Assembly: GCA_964412555.1 (NCBI GenBank)
Contig: CAYPPG010000051.1
Location: 1-60,243 of the forward strand
From: CAYPPG01 sp964412555
GTDB lineage: Bacteria; Hinthialibacterota; Hinthialibacteria; Hinthialibacterales; Hinthialibacteraceae
Direction of reading: 5' to 3'
DNA: 60,243 nucleotides
Shown here: one piece after another, positions 16,622-25,940 of the stretch
How the letters are laid out: each line of letters begins with the position of its first letter
Numbering within the stretch: position 1 is the stretch's first letter
Made by a program: the position numbers and the translations under genes
Notes under the pieces: model-generated
The model's database searches: none
The model's input: only the letters and a program-made list of their open reading frames with translations
Told to the model about the DNA's origin: nothing

Positions 16622-17362
16622 TCAATACCATGGTCCTCCATTTGCGCGTCGTAGATGTAAATCGTCAATGACGGCATTGCTCTTTCGATGGGTTAATAAG
16701 AAAATGATCAAATCCGCAATCTCGTCCGGTTGAATGAGTCCACTTGGATCGAGATCTGGGCGCATGGTTTTCACCATATCCGTATACACGCCGCCGGGAT
16801 TGATGGCGTGAACACGAATACCATAGGGTTGAACCTCTTGCGCCAAGACTTTTGTAAAACCCATCAACGCATGTTTCGAAGCTGTATAGGCCGCTTGAGT
16901 CTCGTATCCTTTGATCCCGACAACAGAACCAATATTGATGATCGTTGCGACATTCGAACGCTTGAGCAGCGGCAATAATTCACGACAGAGAACAAATGGA
17001 GCTGTTGCATTGACAGTCATCAACCGGTTCCATTCTTCATGGGTTGTTTCATAGAATGGTTTTTTAATACTTGTACCGGCATTGTTGATGAGAAAATCAA
17101 GGGATTCATGTCGCTGGCGAATTTCGTTCGCAAGAGTTTCTCCTCCTTCAGTGGTGGACAAATCACTCACGATTACATCCGCCTTTCCATTATTGTTTCG
17201 GATTTCTGCTGCAACGGATTGTAATAATTCTTCCGAACTGGCACTTAAAATCACTCGTATTCCCTCATTGGCTAACCGCATTGCTATGCATTTCCCGATC
17301 CCGCGGCTGCTGCCAGTTACCAAGGCTGTACGATTTTTAAGGTTCAACAGATTACTCATCAC
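16622..17362 (-). CDS. Short-chain dehydrogenase/reductase
   Basis: 246-residue classical SDR: cofactor motif TGSSRGIGKCIA, NNAG at about residue 90, and catalytic S-Y-K in GSVVGIKGYETQAAYTASKHAL. C-terminal PGGVYTDMVKTMRP is typical of 3-oxoacyl-ACP reductase or gluconate 5-dehydrogenase-like SDRs. The C-terminus is unusual in lacking the common DGG.xxxG end and finishing LHLRRANGGPWY. It is the last gene of the DUF5107-MFS-SDR operon; its start overlaps the MFS gene by 11 bases. Together with a sugar-type MFS carrier it may oxidise or reduce an imported sugar acid or polyol, which is inference. Confidence 0.85.
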   Translation of the reverse strand: MMSNLLNLKNRTALVTGSSRGIGKCIAMRLANEGIRVILSASSEELLQSVAAEIRNNNGKADVIVSDLSTTEGGETLANEIRQRHESLDFLINNAGTSIKKPFYETTHEEWNRLMTVNATAPFVLCRELLPLLKRSNVATIINIGSVVGIKGYETQAAYTASKHALMGFTKVLAQEVQPYGIRVHAINPGGVYTDMVKTMRPDLDPSGLIQPDEIADLIIFLLTHRKSNAVIDDLHLRRANGGPWY

Positions 17363-18692
17363 TCGAAATCCTTTTTTGTGGATTATCCGCTTTGATGGCG
17401 CAGATGAAAAGAATCAAAGGCATGGCCAAACAACAGTAGACCGCTGCGTGATACGTATGAGTCCATTCATATGACAAGCCAAATATGAAAGGGCCGATTG
17501 CGCTAGCAAACACCATACTCGATAAATTCAGACTGCTGATTGCCCCCAAATGTTCCCGGCCAAAGAATCGAGGCCAAACCACGGTCATCATCGGGCCGAA
17601 GATTCCATTGCTCGCTCCAAATCCTGCGATGACTCCGACTTGCCCCAGCCAACTTGAAAAATAGGGAACTCCGAGGATTCCCATGGCTAGAGTTGTCATC
17701 ATGAATATTAGCAAATGTTTCAAACGCACATGATCGCATACCCAGCCGAAAATAAAATTGCTGATGATACTGACAATAGACATGGGCAGGAAAATCGCAA
17801 TGGCTTCCTCCCGGCTCAGTCCAACTTGTTCTCCGACCGATACGATATGGAATGTCACGGCTGTGATGATCAACGATTGTGCAGACAACGCCAAATTGAA
17901 TATCCAAAAGGAGTAGGTTTTCCTGGCTTCTTCCACTGTATATTCGCGTATTTCAACCGGTTTGACGCTATTGGCATCAGTGCTTTGTATATTTTCTGTT
18001 ACACCATCCATTCGGAGACCGCATTCCTCGGGATTATCGCGTGAGAAGAGCCATCCAAGAATCGCCATACTGAAAGAAACCACAGATAAAAACATCCAGG
18101 TTCCTCTCCAACCATATGACTGAATCATGTGGTCGAATCCCAACGGAGCAATAGAAAACGTAAAAGTCACAACGACTCCGCTGATACCGGATACCAATCC
18201 CCGTTTTATGTGAAACCACTTTCCTAACATCGACCGGGTGGTCATGCAGAGCAATCCTTGACCGGAATACCGCAAAAACAAAAAACCAATCAAGATAACC
18301 AGAAAACCTACGGTGGATTGGACCCCAGCCTCATTGCTGAGTGATAACCAACCTGCAATTCGGTCGCACTGGCTAAGATAAAGCAGGATCAGAGCCAGAC
18401 CTGAGCAGGAGATCACGATCATAATGCGCGCACGGACACGATCGTACAACCGTCCGCCCCACGGCAATAACAGACTGCTCAGGATTGTCCCGAACATATA
18501 GGCTGTACTGATCTGCATGCGGGACAAATCCAAGGCCTTGAGAAGATAGTCCGTGAATACACTGACACCGATGGTTTGACCGGGAACGCTCATCACGGTT
18601 CCCACTGTGCTGACCACCAGTATGATCCATCCATAGAAAAAAGGAAAACGTCGCGGAGTAAAGGGGAAATTCGGAGAAAAAAAGGTTGACAA
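17352..18692 (-). CDS. MFS transporter, oxalate:formate antiporter/monocarboxylate-like
   Basis: 446 residues with twelve predicted helices. N-terminal FYGWIILVVSTVGTVMSVPGQTIGVSVF and the loop GGRLYDRVRARIM correspond to the OFA/MCT-type MFS, and SYGWRGTWMFLSVVSFS is characteristic of the end of helix 5-6. The start is TTG at 18692: AGGA is seven bases upstream and no ATG fits, so this is one of the few non-ATG starts in the window. It begins 12 bases after the DUF5107 gene and overlaps the SDR start. Likely a small-carboxylate or sugar-acid carrier; substrate unknown. Confidence 0.82.
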   Translation of the reverse strand: MSTFFSPNFPFTPRRFPFFYGWIILVVSTVGTVMSVPGQTIGVSVFTDYLLKALDLSRMQISTAYMFGTILSSLLLPWGGRLYDRVRARIMIVISCSGLALILLYLSQCDRIAGWLSLSNEAGVQSTVGFLVILIGFLFLRYSGQGLLCMTTRSMLGKWFHIKRGLVSGISGVVVTFTFSIAPLGFDHMIQSYGWRGTWMFLSVVSFSMAILGWLFSRDNPEECGLRMDGVTENIQSTDANSVKPVEIREYTVEEARKTYSFWIFNLALSAQSLIITAVTFHIVSVGEQVGLSREEAIAIFLPMSIVSIISNFIFGWVCDHVRLKHLLIFMMTTLAMGILGVPYFSSWLGQVGVIAGFGASNGIFGPMMTVVWPRFFGREHLGAISSLNLSSMVFASAIGPFIFGLSYEWTHTYHAAVYCCLAMPLILFICAIKADNPQKRISSDE

Positions 18693-18704
18693 GTTTTATT
18701 CCTT

Positions 18705-21700
18705 TTATTGATGTGCCCGAGCGATATCCAGTTGTGCTTCCCGAATAGCGATCCGCATCACTCGCGGATTTCTCTCTGTTGCTTGATTCAATTCTCGTTT
18801 GGCTTCCTCGACATTACCTTGCTCCTTCAAAAACAGTGACATCAGATAATGCCCTATGGTTTCGCGGCTTCCCCTGTATTGAAAATCCCCTGAGGTCAAT
18901 CGTTTCGCATGTTCCTCTACTTGCTTCAAGAGTTCCCCGTATTTATCTTCGTGTCCCAAGGCTCGATGGGCCAATGCCTGGTAAAATGTCCCGATATGGG
19001 TTCTATGATATTTCTCGGAGATGATGTCTTGTAAATACTGTTCCGCTTTTTCTCTATCATTCATTGCCAAATACACTTTTGCCAAGTTCCAAAACACGTG
19101 AGCACGGAAATCCGGGGTTCGTGGCGCTACTTCCAGATTCTTCGGATAAGTGCAGGCTTCCTCATAATAATGCAAGGCTGTTTGATAATCCTTCTTCTCG
19201 AACGCCAAATCTCCTAATTTCTGGTTCACTTCCACCCAGGCGTGGTGGATACCGTATTTTCCTTCCCAACTATGGAAATGATGGCTGCTCAATTTATCAT
19301 AAACACTCTGCAAATAATTCTCTTTTCCCGAAGCCAGGCGCAGATCGATCCAACGTGAAATCAGATCATCGCGGGAATTGACAACATCCATGTTTTGTTC
19401 GAGTAAAGCGAGGCGTTTCGATGCCTGGATGTCGATGTCTTCCGCAACTTGATCCATTTCAAGCAGGATTCGTGGATCCGCTGGAGCCAATTCATGGGCT
19501 TTTTGATAAGCCGAATATGAGGCTTGGGGATCGTTTTTGTAATGCCGTTCACTATAAGCGACGTTGCGCCACGCATGAACAAGTTGATCATCGATTTCGA
19601 CCGCTTTTTCCCAGTTTGCGAAACCTTCTTCTCGCTGGCCTTTGGCATAGAGTAAATTCCCTAAAAACAAATGCGCCTTCGCATCATTTGGATTTCTCCG
19701 GATTGCCGACTCCAATGCTGCCTTTCCTTCCAGGCGATGAGGATTCGTATAATCGACCGGTCCTTTTCTTGCTCTTTCGTAAAACGAATCCGCCACGTTT
19801 TCTTTACCGGTTAGTTCTTTATAATACCCACGGAAATAATTCACCATCGGATTGATTTCGGAATCGTTCTTGCCGTTCGAATACAGCGCAAGTACGGCAT
19901 CCGCGTCGCCATACAATCCTGCATTCGCATACGCTGTGGCTAATTCAAGATAATTTTGTACTGCATCGCGCATATACTCGGTCCACACGTTTTCTTCTTG
20001 CTGGGATTTATTTTTTGTAGCGAGGACTTTCTCATATCCCCCCATGAAATGAAGAGGATCGAGTTTCATGGATTCAGCAGCAGCTTGTTTTGCTTTTTCT
20101 GTCTTGCCAACATGTCGATAGGCGGCCGCCAGCAGGGCAGGGAGGTCGGCAAATTTTCCATTCTGGCATCGTGCTTCTTGAAGTTTCGCAATCGCACCTT
20201 CAAAATCGCCCCATCGTAGATCGATTCGAGCTAAATTGTAGTAAGCTGACGAGAACATGTCATACGAATAAGTCGCCCGGTAAAACTGGTTGTATGCTTC
20301 CTGGAAATTCTGCAAGCCGGTATACGCCATGCCTTTTCCAAAATAGATTCGCGCATTGTCGTAATCTCGCTCCAACGCTGTATCGAAATACTCCAATGCC
20401 TCCTCCCATTTTCCATCTTTCAATGCCAAAAAACCCATTTCCGTATTCACACGTGAATCGCCTGGATCAGCCTGCAATGCTTCTTGATAGTAATTCCGGG
20501 CGGAACGAGTTCTTCGAAATTTATCCAACCATTCTCCGGCATGATAGCGTTCATCCTGATTCATCTTCTTCGGATCCCCGGGGTTGCGGAAACCTTCCGG
20601 CAGTTCCACTTCCTCCGGTGGATGCTGCTGTAACTCGATGCAAAGGTTGCCTTTTGAATCGAATACGGCCAGATGCAAATCGTAGATGGTCGCATCGTCT
20701 TCCACCTTTATTTCAATCGTGTATGGTTTGTCAGGAGAGATATCCGTTACAGCTTCGGATAGGATCGAATTTGTTTTTGTATTCGCAAGAACCACCTTAT
20801 AATTCTCGACTTTACCTGTTGAATACACACCGGCGAACGCATTGCCATCCTGTAGTTCCGTGTTGATGGCAAAATCTTTGGTGGCTTGACGAAATCCTCG
20901 TGTATCTCGCACCGGATACCAATAATCGTGAATCGTTTTGACTTCATTGGGGGCCATCCAGTGGTAATCCGGTTGGTTATCACTCCAAGCTCCCGCCTGC
21001 GGCTCGAAATACGGACCTCCGCCTTCTGTCAAAATATCTTCCCAAATTCGACCGGATGGCCCTGATCCCCATGTCCATAATTTTTTCCCGGGCATGATAT
21101 GGTGATTGGCAACATGCACCATTCCCCCTTGTGCACGATGATCATATGTTCCAAACCAATCCGATGGATTGTTGAATGCAAAATAACTGCTCGCATTCGG
21201 TGAGTTCTTCCACCATGTCAAATCTACTCCGTTGTGGATCGGCCAGTTCAAGAACTGATGTTTCCCATGGCCGGTTACCATATCTCCAGGATACTGCGCC
21301 TGGGTCCATTCATTTGCATGAGTGGCCGAGGTGGCCCAGAACTGAAACGAATTATTATGATTCGTCGGATTGATCAACTTATAATCGCATCGAAGATAAC
21401 TTCTATCGGGAAAGATTGTCATCCCGACCAACCAACGCATGCGGAATATGGGTTCTGTTTCACCGACCCACACTGTTGCGCTGCCATCCTCATTGTGAAT
21501 AATGCGGTAATCGACGGGCAAAAAACATGAGGGCCGATGGCCATGGGGAAAGTTCCATTCAATTCCACCCGATATCCACGCCCCGGTCATGCCAATGAGG
21601 CCCGGTTTGATGGTCCGTTGCCAATAAAACCAGACATAATCGTTTGTATTATCGATTGCACCATGCAGCCGCCCACCGATTTCCGGCAAAATCAATACCT

Positions 21701-21947
21701 TGATATATTCATTTTCAAGAATGACGCCGGTATATGTTTTATTGGCTTTGTTATTCGTCAATACGTCTTGTAGTGTATAGGGATAAATATCGTTTCCCGC
21801 ATCGAAATAATTCGAATGAACTTGCACATCCCCCACTTCCCATGTTGGAAGAATCATTTCTTCCGCATATGCCTTTACCTCAGCTCGGACATCCGCCCCC
21901 ATCCCGATTAGTGTTGCAAACAGAAAAAAAATATTGAATTTGCGCAT
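18705..21947 (-). CDS. Secreted DUF5107 domain protein with TPR array
   Basis: 1080 residues. Signal peptide MRKFNIFFLFATLIGMGADVRA. Residues about 25-370 form the DUF5107 (galactose mutarotase-like beta-sandwich) domain: ILENEYIKVLILPEIGGRLHGAID, GGIEWNFPHGHRPSCFLPVDY, SYLRCDYKLINPTNHNNSFQFW. Residues about 480-1080 hold at least ten tetratricopeptide repeats (e.g. GKWEEALEYFDTALERDYDN, AKAHLFLGNLLYAKGQREEG, DYQTALHYYEEACTYPKN). Proteins of this build are common in polysaccharide-degrading environmental bacteria and probably bind or isomerise sugars extracellularly while the TPRs recruit partners. GGAGG five bases before the ATG gives a strong start. First gene of the DUF5107-MFS-SDR operon, divergent from the TRAP operon. 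Confidence 0.88.
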   Translation of the reverse strand: MRKFNIFFLFATLIGMGADVRAEVKAYAEEMILPTWEVGDVQVHSNYFDAGNDIYPYTLQDVLTNNKANKTYTGVILENEYIKVLILPEIGGRLHGAIDNTNDYVWFYWQRTIKPGLIGMTGAWISGGIEWNFPHGHRPSCFLPVDYRIIHNEDGSATVWVGETEPIFRMRWLVGMTIFPDRSYLRCDYKLINPTNHNNSFQFWATSATHANEWTQAQYPGDMVTGHGKHQFLNWPIHNGVDLTWWKNSPNASSYFAFNNPSDWFGTYDHRAQGGMVHVANHHIMPGKKLWTWGSGPSGRIWEDILTEGGGPYFEPQAGAWSDNQPDYHWMAPNEVKTIHDYWYPVRDTRGFRQATKDFAINTELQDGNAFAGVYSTGKVENYKVVLANTKTNSILSEAVTDISPDKPYTIEIKVEDDATIYDLHLAVFDSKGNLCIELQQHPPEEVELPEGFRNPGDPKKMNQDERYHAGEWLDKFRRTRSARNYYQEALQADPGDSRVNTEMGFLALKDGKWEEALEYFDTALERDYDNARIYFGKGMAYTGLQNFQEAYNQFYRATYSYDMFSSAYYNLARIDLRWGDFEGAIAKLQEARCQNGKFADLPALLAAAYRHVGKTEKAKQAAAESMKLDPLHFMGGYEKVLATKNKSQQEENVWTEYMRDAVQNYLELATAYANAGLYGDADAVLALYSNGKNDSEINPMVNYFRGYYKELTGKENVADSFYERARKGPVDYTNPHRLEGKAALESAIRRNPNDAKAHLFLGNLLYAKGQREEGFANWEKAVEIDDQLVHAWRNVAYSERHYKNDPQASYSAYQKAHELAPADPRILLEMDQVAEDIDIQASKRLALLEQNMDVVNSRDDLISRWIDLRLASGKENYLQSVYDKLSSHHFHSWEGKYGIHHAWVEVNQKLGDLAFEKKDYQTALHYYEEACTYPKNLEVAPRTPDFRAHVFWNLAKVYLAMNDREKAEQYLQDIISEKYHRTHIGTFYQALAHRALGHEDKYGELLKQVEEHAKRLTSGDFQYRGSRETIGHYLMSLFLKEQGNVEEAKRELNQATERNPRVMRIAIREAQLDIARAHQ

Positions 21948-22274
21948 GGATAACCTCCGGCAGATTTACTCATACATAATCATGGCTTGTTCTTTAAAAT
22001 ATTCAAGAATTTCGGTTTGATGAGAGTGATTTCAAATTTTAAATTATGGGTAAATAATATTCTTGCACAACCGATGTTTATCCATCCTGTCATCGGTTGC
22101 ATGCCAGCTTCCACATTGGCAAAAGAGAAACCAGTGACAATGGATTGAATTATCCGGTCAACCTGATAAAAAATTCTTATTCCAAACTCTTTCTCATAAG
22201 TTGAAGATTTTCCTTTCTGACGTTAGTCTATTGAATAATTAGAATGCAAGGCTGTTCACACATTCAGATATTGG

Positions 22275-22355
22275 GTACCATGGGCAAGACGTTAGATTTG
22301 CCCATGGTGATGAGCGTCATTCAACAAGGGTAGACTTCGCTTGCCCTTGGTACCC
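22275..22355. repeat. Inverted pair of GGGTACC/GGGCAAG repeat units
   Basis: In the 442-base gap between the DUF5107 gene and the TRAP operon, GGGTACCATGGGCAAG at 22275 faces CTTGCCCTTGGTACCC ending at 22355, with an inner TTTGCCCATGG. The right half is the reverse complement of the 42-bp unit that is repeated in tandem at 57606-57763. The rest of the gap has no gene; it presumably carries the two divergent promoters. Confidence 0.7.
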
Positions 22356-22389
22356 ATTGTCGGTATCCATCGGAAAGGAACAATCCATC

Positions 22390-23472
22390 ATGAGAAGAAA
22401 TAGCTGGTTTCACGTCTTTTGTTTTTTGACTATTGCCGGTCTAATCGCCATCGGATTCACCAACTGCGGTTCGGAAACGGAACCGGAAGTCACCGCTCCG
22501 GAACCACAAGAACCAGAAGAGCCCATTGTTCTCTCTTACAGCATCTTTTTCCCCCCTTCCCATATTCAATGTAAAACCGCCATTGAATGGGCGGGAGAAA
22601 TCGAAAAACGTACGGACGGACGTGTTAAAATCAATGTCTATCCCGGCGGCTCTCTTACCAAAGCCCCCCAATGCTATGACGGTGTTGTCAACGGTATCTC
22701 CGATATAGGTATGAGCTGTTTCGCCTACACTCGCGGACGCTTTCCGTTGCTTGAAGGCATTGACCTGCCGCTCGGTTATCCTTCCGGTATGGCCGCCACT
22801 CAAATTGCGGATGCCATGGTCAAACAATATCAACCGAAAGAAGTGCAAGACGTTCACGTACTCTACATCCATGCTCACGGTCCCGGTATGTTGGCGAGCA
22901 AAAAAGAAGTGCAATCCCTTGAAGACCTGCAAGGTTTGAAGGTCCGCGCTACCGGCCTTTCCTCGAAAATCGTGGAAAGCTTGGGTGGTGTTCCCGTTGG
23001 CATGAGCCAACCGGAAACGTACGAAGCGTTGCAAAAAGGCGTTGTCGAAGCCACTTTCTGTCCCATCGAAACATTGAAAGGATGGAAACAAGGTGAAGTA
23101 ATCGAATACGTTGTCGACACTTCCGCCATTGGCTACACCACAGCCATGTTTGTTGTGATGAACTTGGATGCGTGGAACAATTTGCCGGAAGACATCCAGC
23201 AAATCATTACCGAGACCAGCGATGAGTGGGTTGTAAAACACGGCGAGGCCTGGGACGTCGCTGATGAAGAAGGCCGCGAATTCGTGAAAGAATTGGGGCA
23301 TACTTTTATCACTTTATCGGAAGAACAACAACAAAAATGGAAAGAAAAAGTCTCTCCCATTCTTGAGGAGTATGTCAAGAATACCGAAGAACAAGGTTTG
23401 CCCGGAAAAGAATTTCTCAACGACATTCAAGAAAAACTGTCTCAATTCAAACAAAAATCTGTTTCTCAATGA
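22390..23472 (+). CDS. dctP: TRAP transporter solute-binding protein (DctP family)
   Basis: 360 residues from ATG 22390; the frame is open to a TTG at 22357 but the ATG has GGAAAGGA upstream and starts directly at an export signal MRRNSWFHVFCFLTIAGLIA. A Cys in FTNC shortly after suggests lipoprotein processing, though the lipobox is not canonical. Mature protein: KTAIEWAGEIEKRTDGRVKI, PGGSLTKAPQCYDGV, LKVRATGLSSKIVESLGG (binding-site Arg, carboxylate contact in the family), MSQPETYEALQKGVVEATF and a C-terminal helix. It captures a carboxylic or sugar-acid ligand in the periplasm for the DctQM permease. Gene order dctP-dctQ-dctM-usp with overlapping or touching genes shows one operon. Ligand unknown. 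Confidence 0.9.
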   Translation: MRRNSWFHVFCFLTIAGLIAIGFTNCGSETEPEVTAPEPQEPEEPIVLSYSIFFPPSHIQCKTAIEWAGEIEKRTDGRVKINVYPGGSLTKAPQCYDGVVNGISDIGMSCFAYTRGRFPLLEGIDLPLGYPSGMAATQIADAMVKQYQPKEVQDVHVLYIHAHGPGMLASKKEVQSLEDLQGLKVRATGLSSKIVESLGGVPVGMSQPETYEALQKGVVEATFCPIETLKGWKQGEVIEYVVDTSAIGYTTAMFVVMNLDAWNNLPEDIQQIITETSDEWVVKHGEAWDVADEEGREFVKELGHTFITLSEEQQQKWKEKVSPILEEYVKNTEEQGLPGKEFLNDIQEKLSQFKQKSVSQ

Positions 23473-23996
23473 CCGTACCTGATTTTCCACAAACATCTAT
23501 GAAAGCATTTCTGCTTGTCTATGAGCGAAGCTTGCGGCGATTGATTTTTCTGCTCAACATCATTGCAGGAACCGGCATCCTGGTTATGATGTCGGTTACC
23601 TGCATCGATGTCGTCATGCGTATCTTCGGCACGGCTCTCATCGGCGCTTATGATATTGTAAAATTGACCGGCGGCGTCACCATTGCCTGCGCTCTGCCTT
23701 ACACAACTGCCGTCAAAGGGCATGTCGCCATCGAGTTCTTTTTTCTTAAACTGAACAGAGTCGGTAGAATTATTGTCGATACCGTTTGTAGAACGATTAC
23801 AATCATTCTCTTCTCATTTTTCACCTTGCGCTGTATCACCTATGGGAATGAACTTTGGCAGAACGGTGAAGTGACCTCCACTCTCCAAATCCCCACTTTT
23901 TGGTTGTTGTATGTAATCGCTTTTTGCTGCGGAGTCGTTGTGCTGGTCATTTTTGATCATTTATTACGGCCGGGGAGGGAATTGATCAAACCATGA
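23469..23996 (+). CDS. dctQ: TRAP transporter small membrane subunit (DctQ family)
   Basis: 175 residues with four membrane helices. ATG overlaps the dctP stop (ATGA at 23469-23472). The second helix start MSVTCIDVVMRIFGTALIGAYDI and the third-helix region TGGVTIACALPYTTAVKGHVAIEFF match the DctQ signature, as does the LQIPTFWLLYVIAFCCGVV segment. The subunit is needed for transport with DctM in the inner membrane. A second possible start (ATG at 23499) exists, but the overlap with dctP argues for the first. Confidence 0.88.
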   Translation: MTVPDFPQTSMKAFLLVYERSLRRLIFLLNIIAGTGILVMMSVTCIDVVMRIFGTALIGAYDIVKLTGGVTIACALPYTTAVKGHVAIEFFFLKLNRVGRIIVDTVCRTITIILFSFFTLRCITYGNELWQNGEVTSTLQIPTFWLLYVIAFCCGVVVLVIFDHLLRPGRELIKP

Positions 23997-25294
23997 CTCC
24001 AATCCAAGTCGGTATTCTCGGTTGTATTCTTCTCATTCTCCTGTTGATGAGCAGCATGCCAGTCGCGTTTGTGATGGGTGTCATTGGCTTTGTCGGTTTT
24101 GCAGTAGTTGTTTCCCCCCACGCTGCGCTCAGCATGATCACCGGTGATCTCTACGACACCTTTTCTTCGTACAGTCTTATGGTTATCCCCCTCTTCGTGT
24201 TCATGGGGCAGATCGCCTTCCACGCCGGAATCAGCCGCCGCCTTTTCAACACTGCCTATCAATGGCTCGGTGCACTTCCGGGAGGTTTGGCCATGGCCAC
24301 CGTCGGCGCTTGTACTGCTTTCGGTGCAATTTGCGGTTCCGGTCCCGCTACCGCTGCCACCATGGCGTCTGTGGCTTTGCCGGAAATGAGACGATATAAA
24401 TACGATATGGAACTGGGCAGCGGTGCCGTCGCCGCCGGCGGCAGCCTCGGCATGCTGATTCCTCCCAGCGTCGTCTTTATCGTGTACGCTATCATGACCG
24501 AACAATCGGTGGGCAAACTCTTTATCGCCGGAATCGTGCCCGGTGTACTGATCGCATTGCTCTTTTGCTTGACAATATACTTAAATTGCAAACGCCGTCC
24601 GCATTTGGGACCCGCTGGCCCTTCGACCACACTCCGTACCAAAATCGCCTCCCTCGGCGGAGTCTCGGAAACCATTCTTCTTTTTATCCTCGTCATGGGC
24701 GGAATGTTCGCCGGCTACTTCACGCCAACCGAAGCCGCCGCTGTCGGCGCAGCGGGCAGCCTCATCATCGTCCTTGCCAAGCGAAAACTCACTTGGAAAA
24801 TCCTAATCCGCTCTCTCGAAGAAACCGCCCGTACCTCCTGCATGGTTATCGTTATTGTCGCCGGAGCCGTTATGTTCGGACGCTTTCTAGCCGTTACCCG
24901 CATTCCCTTCGAGTTGGCGACCTGGCTTTCCAATCTCCCTTTGCCTGGATGGATGATCATGGGCATGATCATTTTCTTTTATCTCTTCAGCGGTTGTTTC
25001 GTTGACGCACTGGCGCTGATCCTTCTCACAATTCCGATTTTCTTTCCTGTCGTGCAAACCCTTGGCTACGATCCGATCTGGTTTGGCGTCATCATCGTTG
25101 TTGTCACCCAGATGGGGGTGATCTCCCCGCCCGTCGGCGTTTGTGTCTATGTCGTCAGTGGAATCGAACGCGATGTTCCTCTGCAAACCGTCTTCAAAGG
25201 GGCGTTACCATTTCTCTTTGCTTTGATTATTGCTTCTATCCTTCTCGTCGCATTTCCGCAATTATCCCTATTTCTCCCTGAACTCGTTCATTAA
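23993..25294 (+). CDS. dctM: TRAP transporter large permease subunit (DctM family)
   Basis: 433-residue polytopic membrane protein, full length for the family. Typical blocks: MPVAFVMGVIGFVGF, PLFVFMGQIAFHAGISR, GAICGSGPATAATMASVALPEM, GGSLGMLIPPSVVFIVYAIMTEQSVGKLFIAG, and TPTEAAAVGAAG. The C-terminal PIFFPVVQTLGYDPIWFGV and MGVISPPVGVCVYV are the second repeat's hairpins. It is the Na+-coupled translocator. ATG overlaps the dctQ stop by four bases. Codon choice in this operon is C-richer at third positions than neighbouring genes, seen also in the Usp gene. Confidence 0.92.
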   Translation: MTPIQVGILGCILLILLLMSSMPVAFVMGVIGFVGFAVVVSPHAALSMITGDLYDTFSSYSLMVIPLFVFMGQIAFHAGISRRLFNTAYQWLGALPGGLAMATVGACTAFGAICGSGPATAATMASVALPEMRRYKYDMELGSGAVAAGGSLGMLIPPSVVFIVYAIMTEQSVGKLFIAGIVPGVLIALLFCLTIYLNCKRRPHLGPAGPSTTLRTKIASLGGVSETILLFILVMGGMFAGYFTPTEAAAVGAAGSLIIVLAKRKLTWKILIRSLEETARTSCMVIVIVAGAVMFGRFLAVTRIPFELATWLSNLPLPGWMIMGMIIFFYLFSGCFVDALALILLTIPIFFPVVQTLGYDPIWFGVIIVVVTQMGVISPPVGVCVYVVSGIERDVPLQTVFKGALPFLFALIIASILLVAFPQLSLFLPELVH

Positions 25295-25327
25295 AATAGA
25301 AGAAAAAACAACGGAGATACCACCATC

Positions 25328-25819
25328 GTGACTGAACCCATTCGACGCTACGGCCCCTTTCAACGTATCCTTTTTTGTACCGATTTTTCATCCAATGCGG
25401 ATTTTGCCTTCGAATTCGCCGTCGATATCGCCGCCCGTTCGCCGGACTGCATCCTCTACCTCTTTCACGTAATTCCCGAACCGGAAGCCCAGTTCTGGAA
25501 AACTTATATCTACGAAGTCGAAAACATCGACGAAAAAGCCAAACAAGATATGGATGCCAAACTGTCGGAATCCTATCTTTCCCGCATCCCAAGCGGTATT
25601 CGCTACGAAGTCGAATTCCGCATCGGCAAAGACTACATGCAGATTCTCGACTTCGCCAAAGAAAAAAACATCGACCTTATCATCATCGGCCGCCACGGCC
25701 AATCCGCCTTCGGCAAAGTCCTTTTTGGTAACGTCACCGAAAAAATCACCCGCCACGCCGAATGCCCGGTGTTGATGATTCCGTTGAGCTTTGAGAAGAG
25801 GATGAATGGTACTGCGTAA
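25328..25819 (+). CDS. Universal stress protein (UspA family)
   Basis: 163 residues, GTG start with GGAG about 11 bases upstream. N-terminal FQRILFCTDFSSNADFAFEFAVDIA and the C-terminal ATP-binding signature IIGRHGQSAFGKVLFGNVTEKITRHAECPVLMIP, i.e. G-2x-G-9x-G-(N/S/T), identify an ATP-binding UspA protein. It lies 33 bases after dctM. A UspA-type protein (TeaD) is known to modulate the ectoine TRAP transporter TeaABC, so the same control role here is a reasonable inference. Confidence 0.9.
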   Translation: MTEPIRRYGPFQRILFCTDFSSNADFAFEFAVDIAARSPDCILYLFHVIPEPEAQFWKTYIYEVENIDEKAKQDMDAKLSESYLSRIPSGIRYEVEFRIGKDYMQILDFAKEKNIDLIIIGRHGQSAFGKVLFGNVTEKITRHAECPVLMIPLSFEKRMNGTA

Positions 25820-25851
25820 AATGTTATAATATATCTGTTTTGATTCTGTAG

Positions 25852-25878
25852 GATGGGTTTTGCTTTTTCAACCCATCG
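25852..25878. repeat. GATGGGTT hairpin after the TRAP/Usp operon
   Basis: GATGGGTT and AACCCATC (25852-25878) form an eight-base stem with a TTGCTTTTTC loop. It is placed where an operon would end but lacks a T-run, so it could be a dispersed hairpin repeat or a transcript-stabilising end. Confidence 0.45.
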
Positions 25879-25940
25879 ATTAATAAAATAAACAATGGTC
25901 AACAACAACTTCAACTATCTATACACCTGGATTAATAGTA

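Noticed and set aside
16622..17362. Second fabG
   Set aside because: Motifs allow it, but it lies in a transport operon and lacks the FabG C-terminal DGG pattern.
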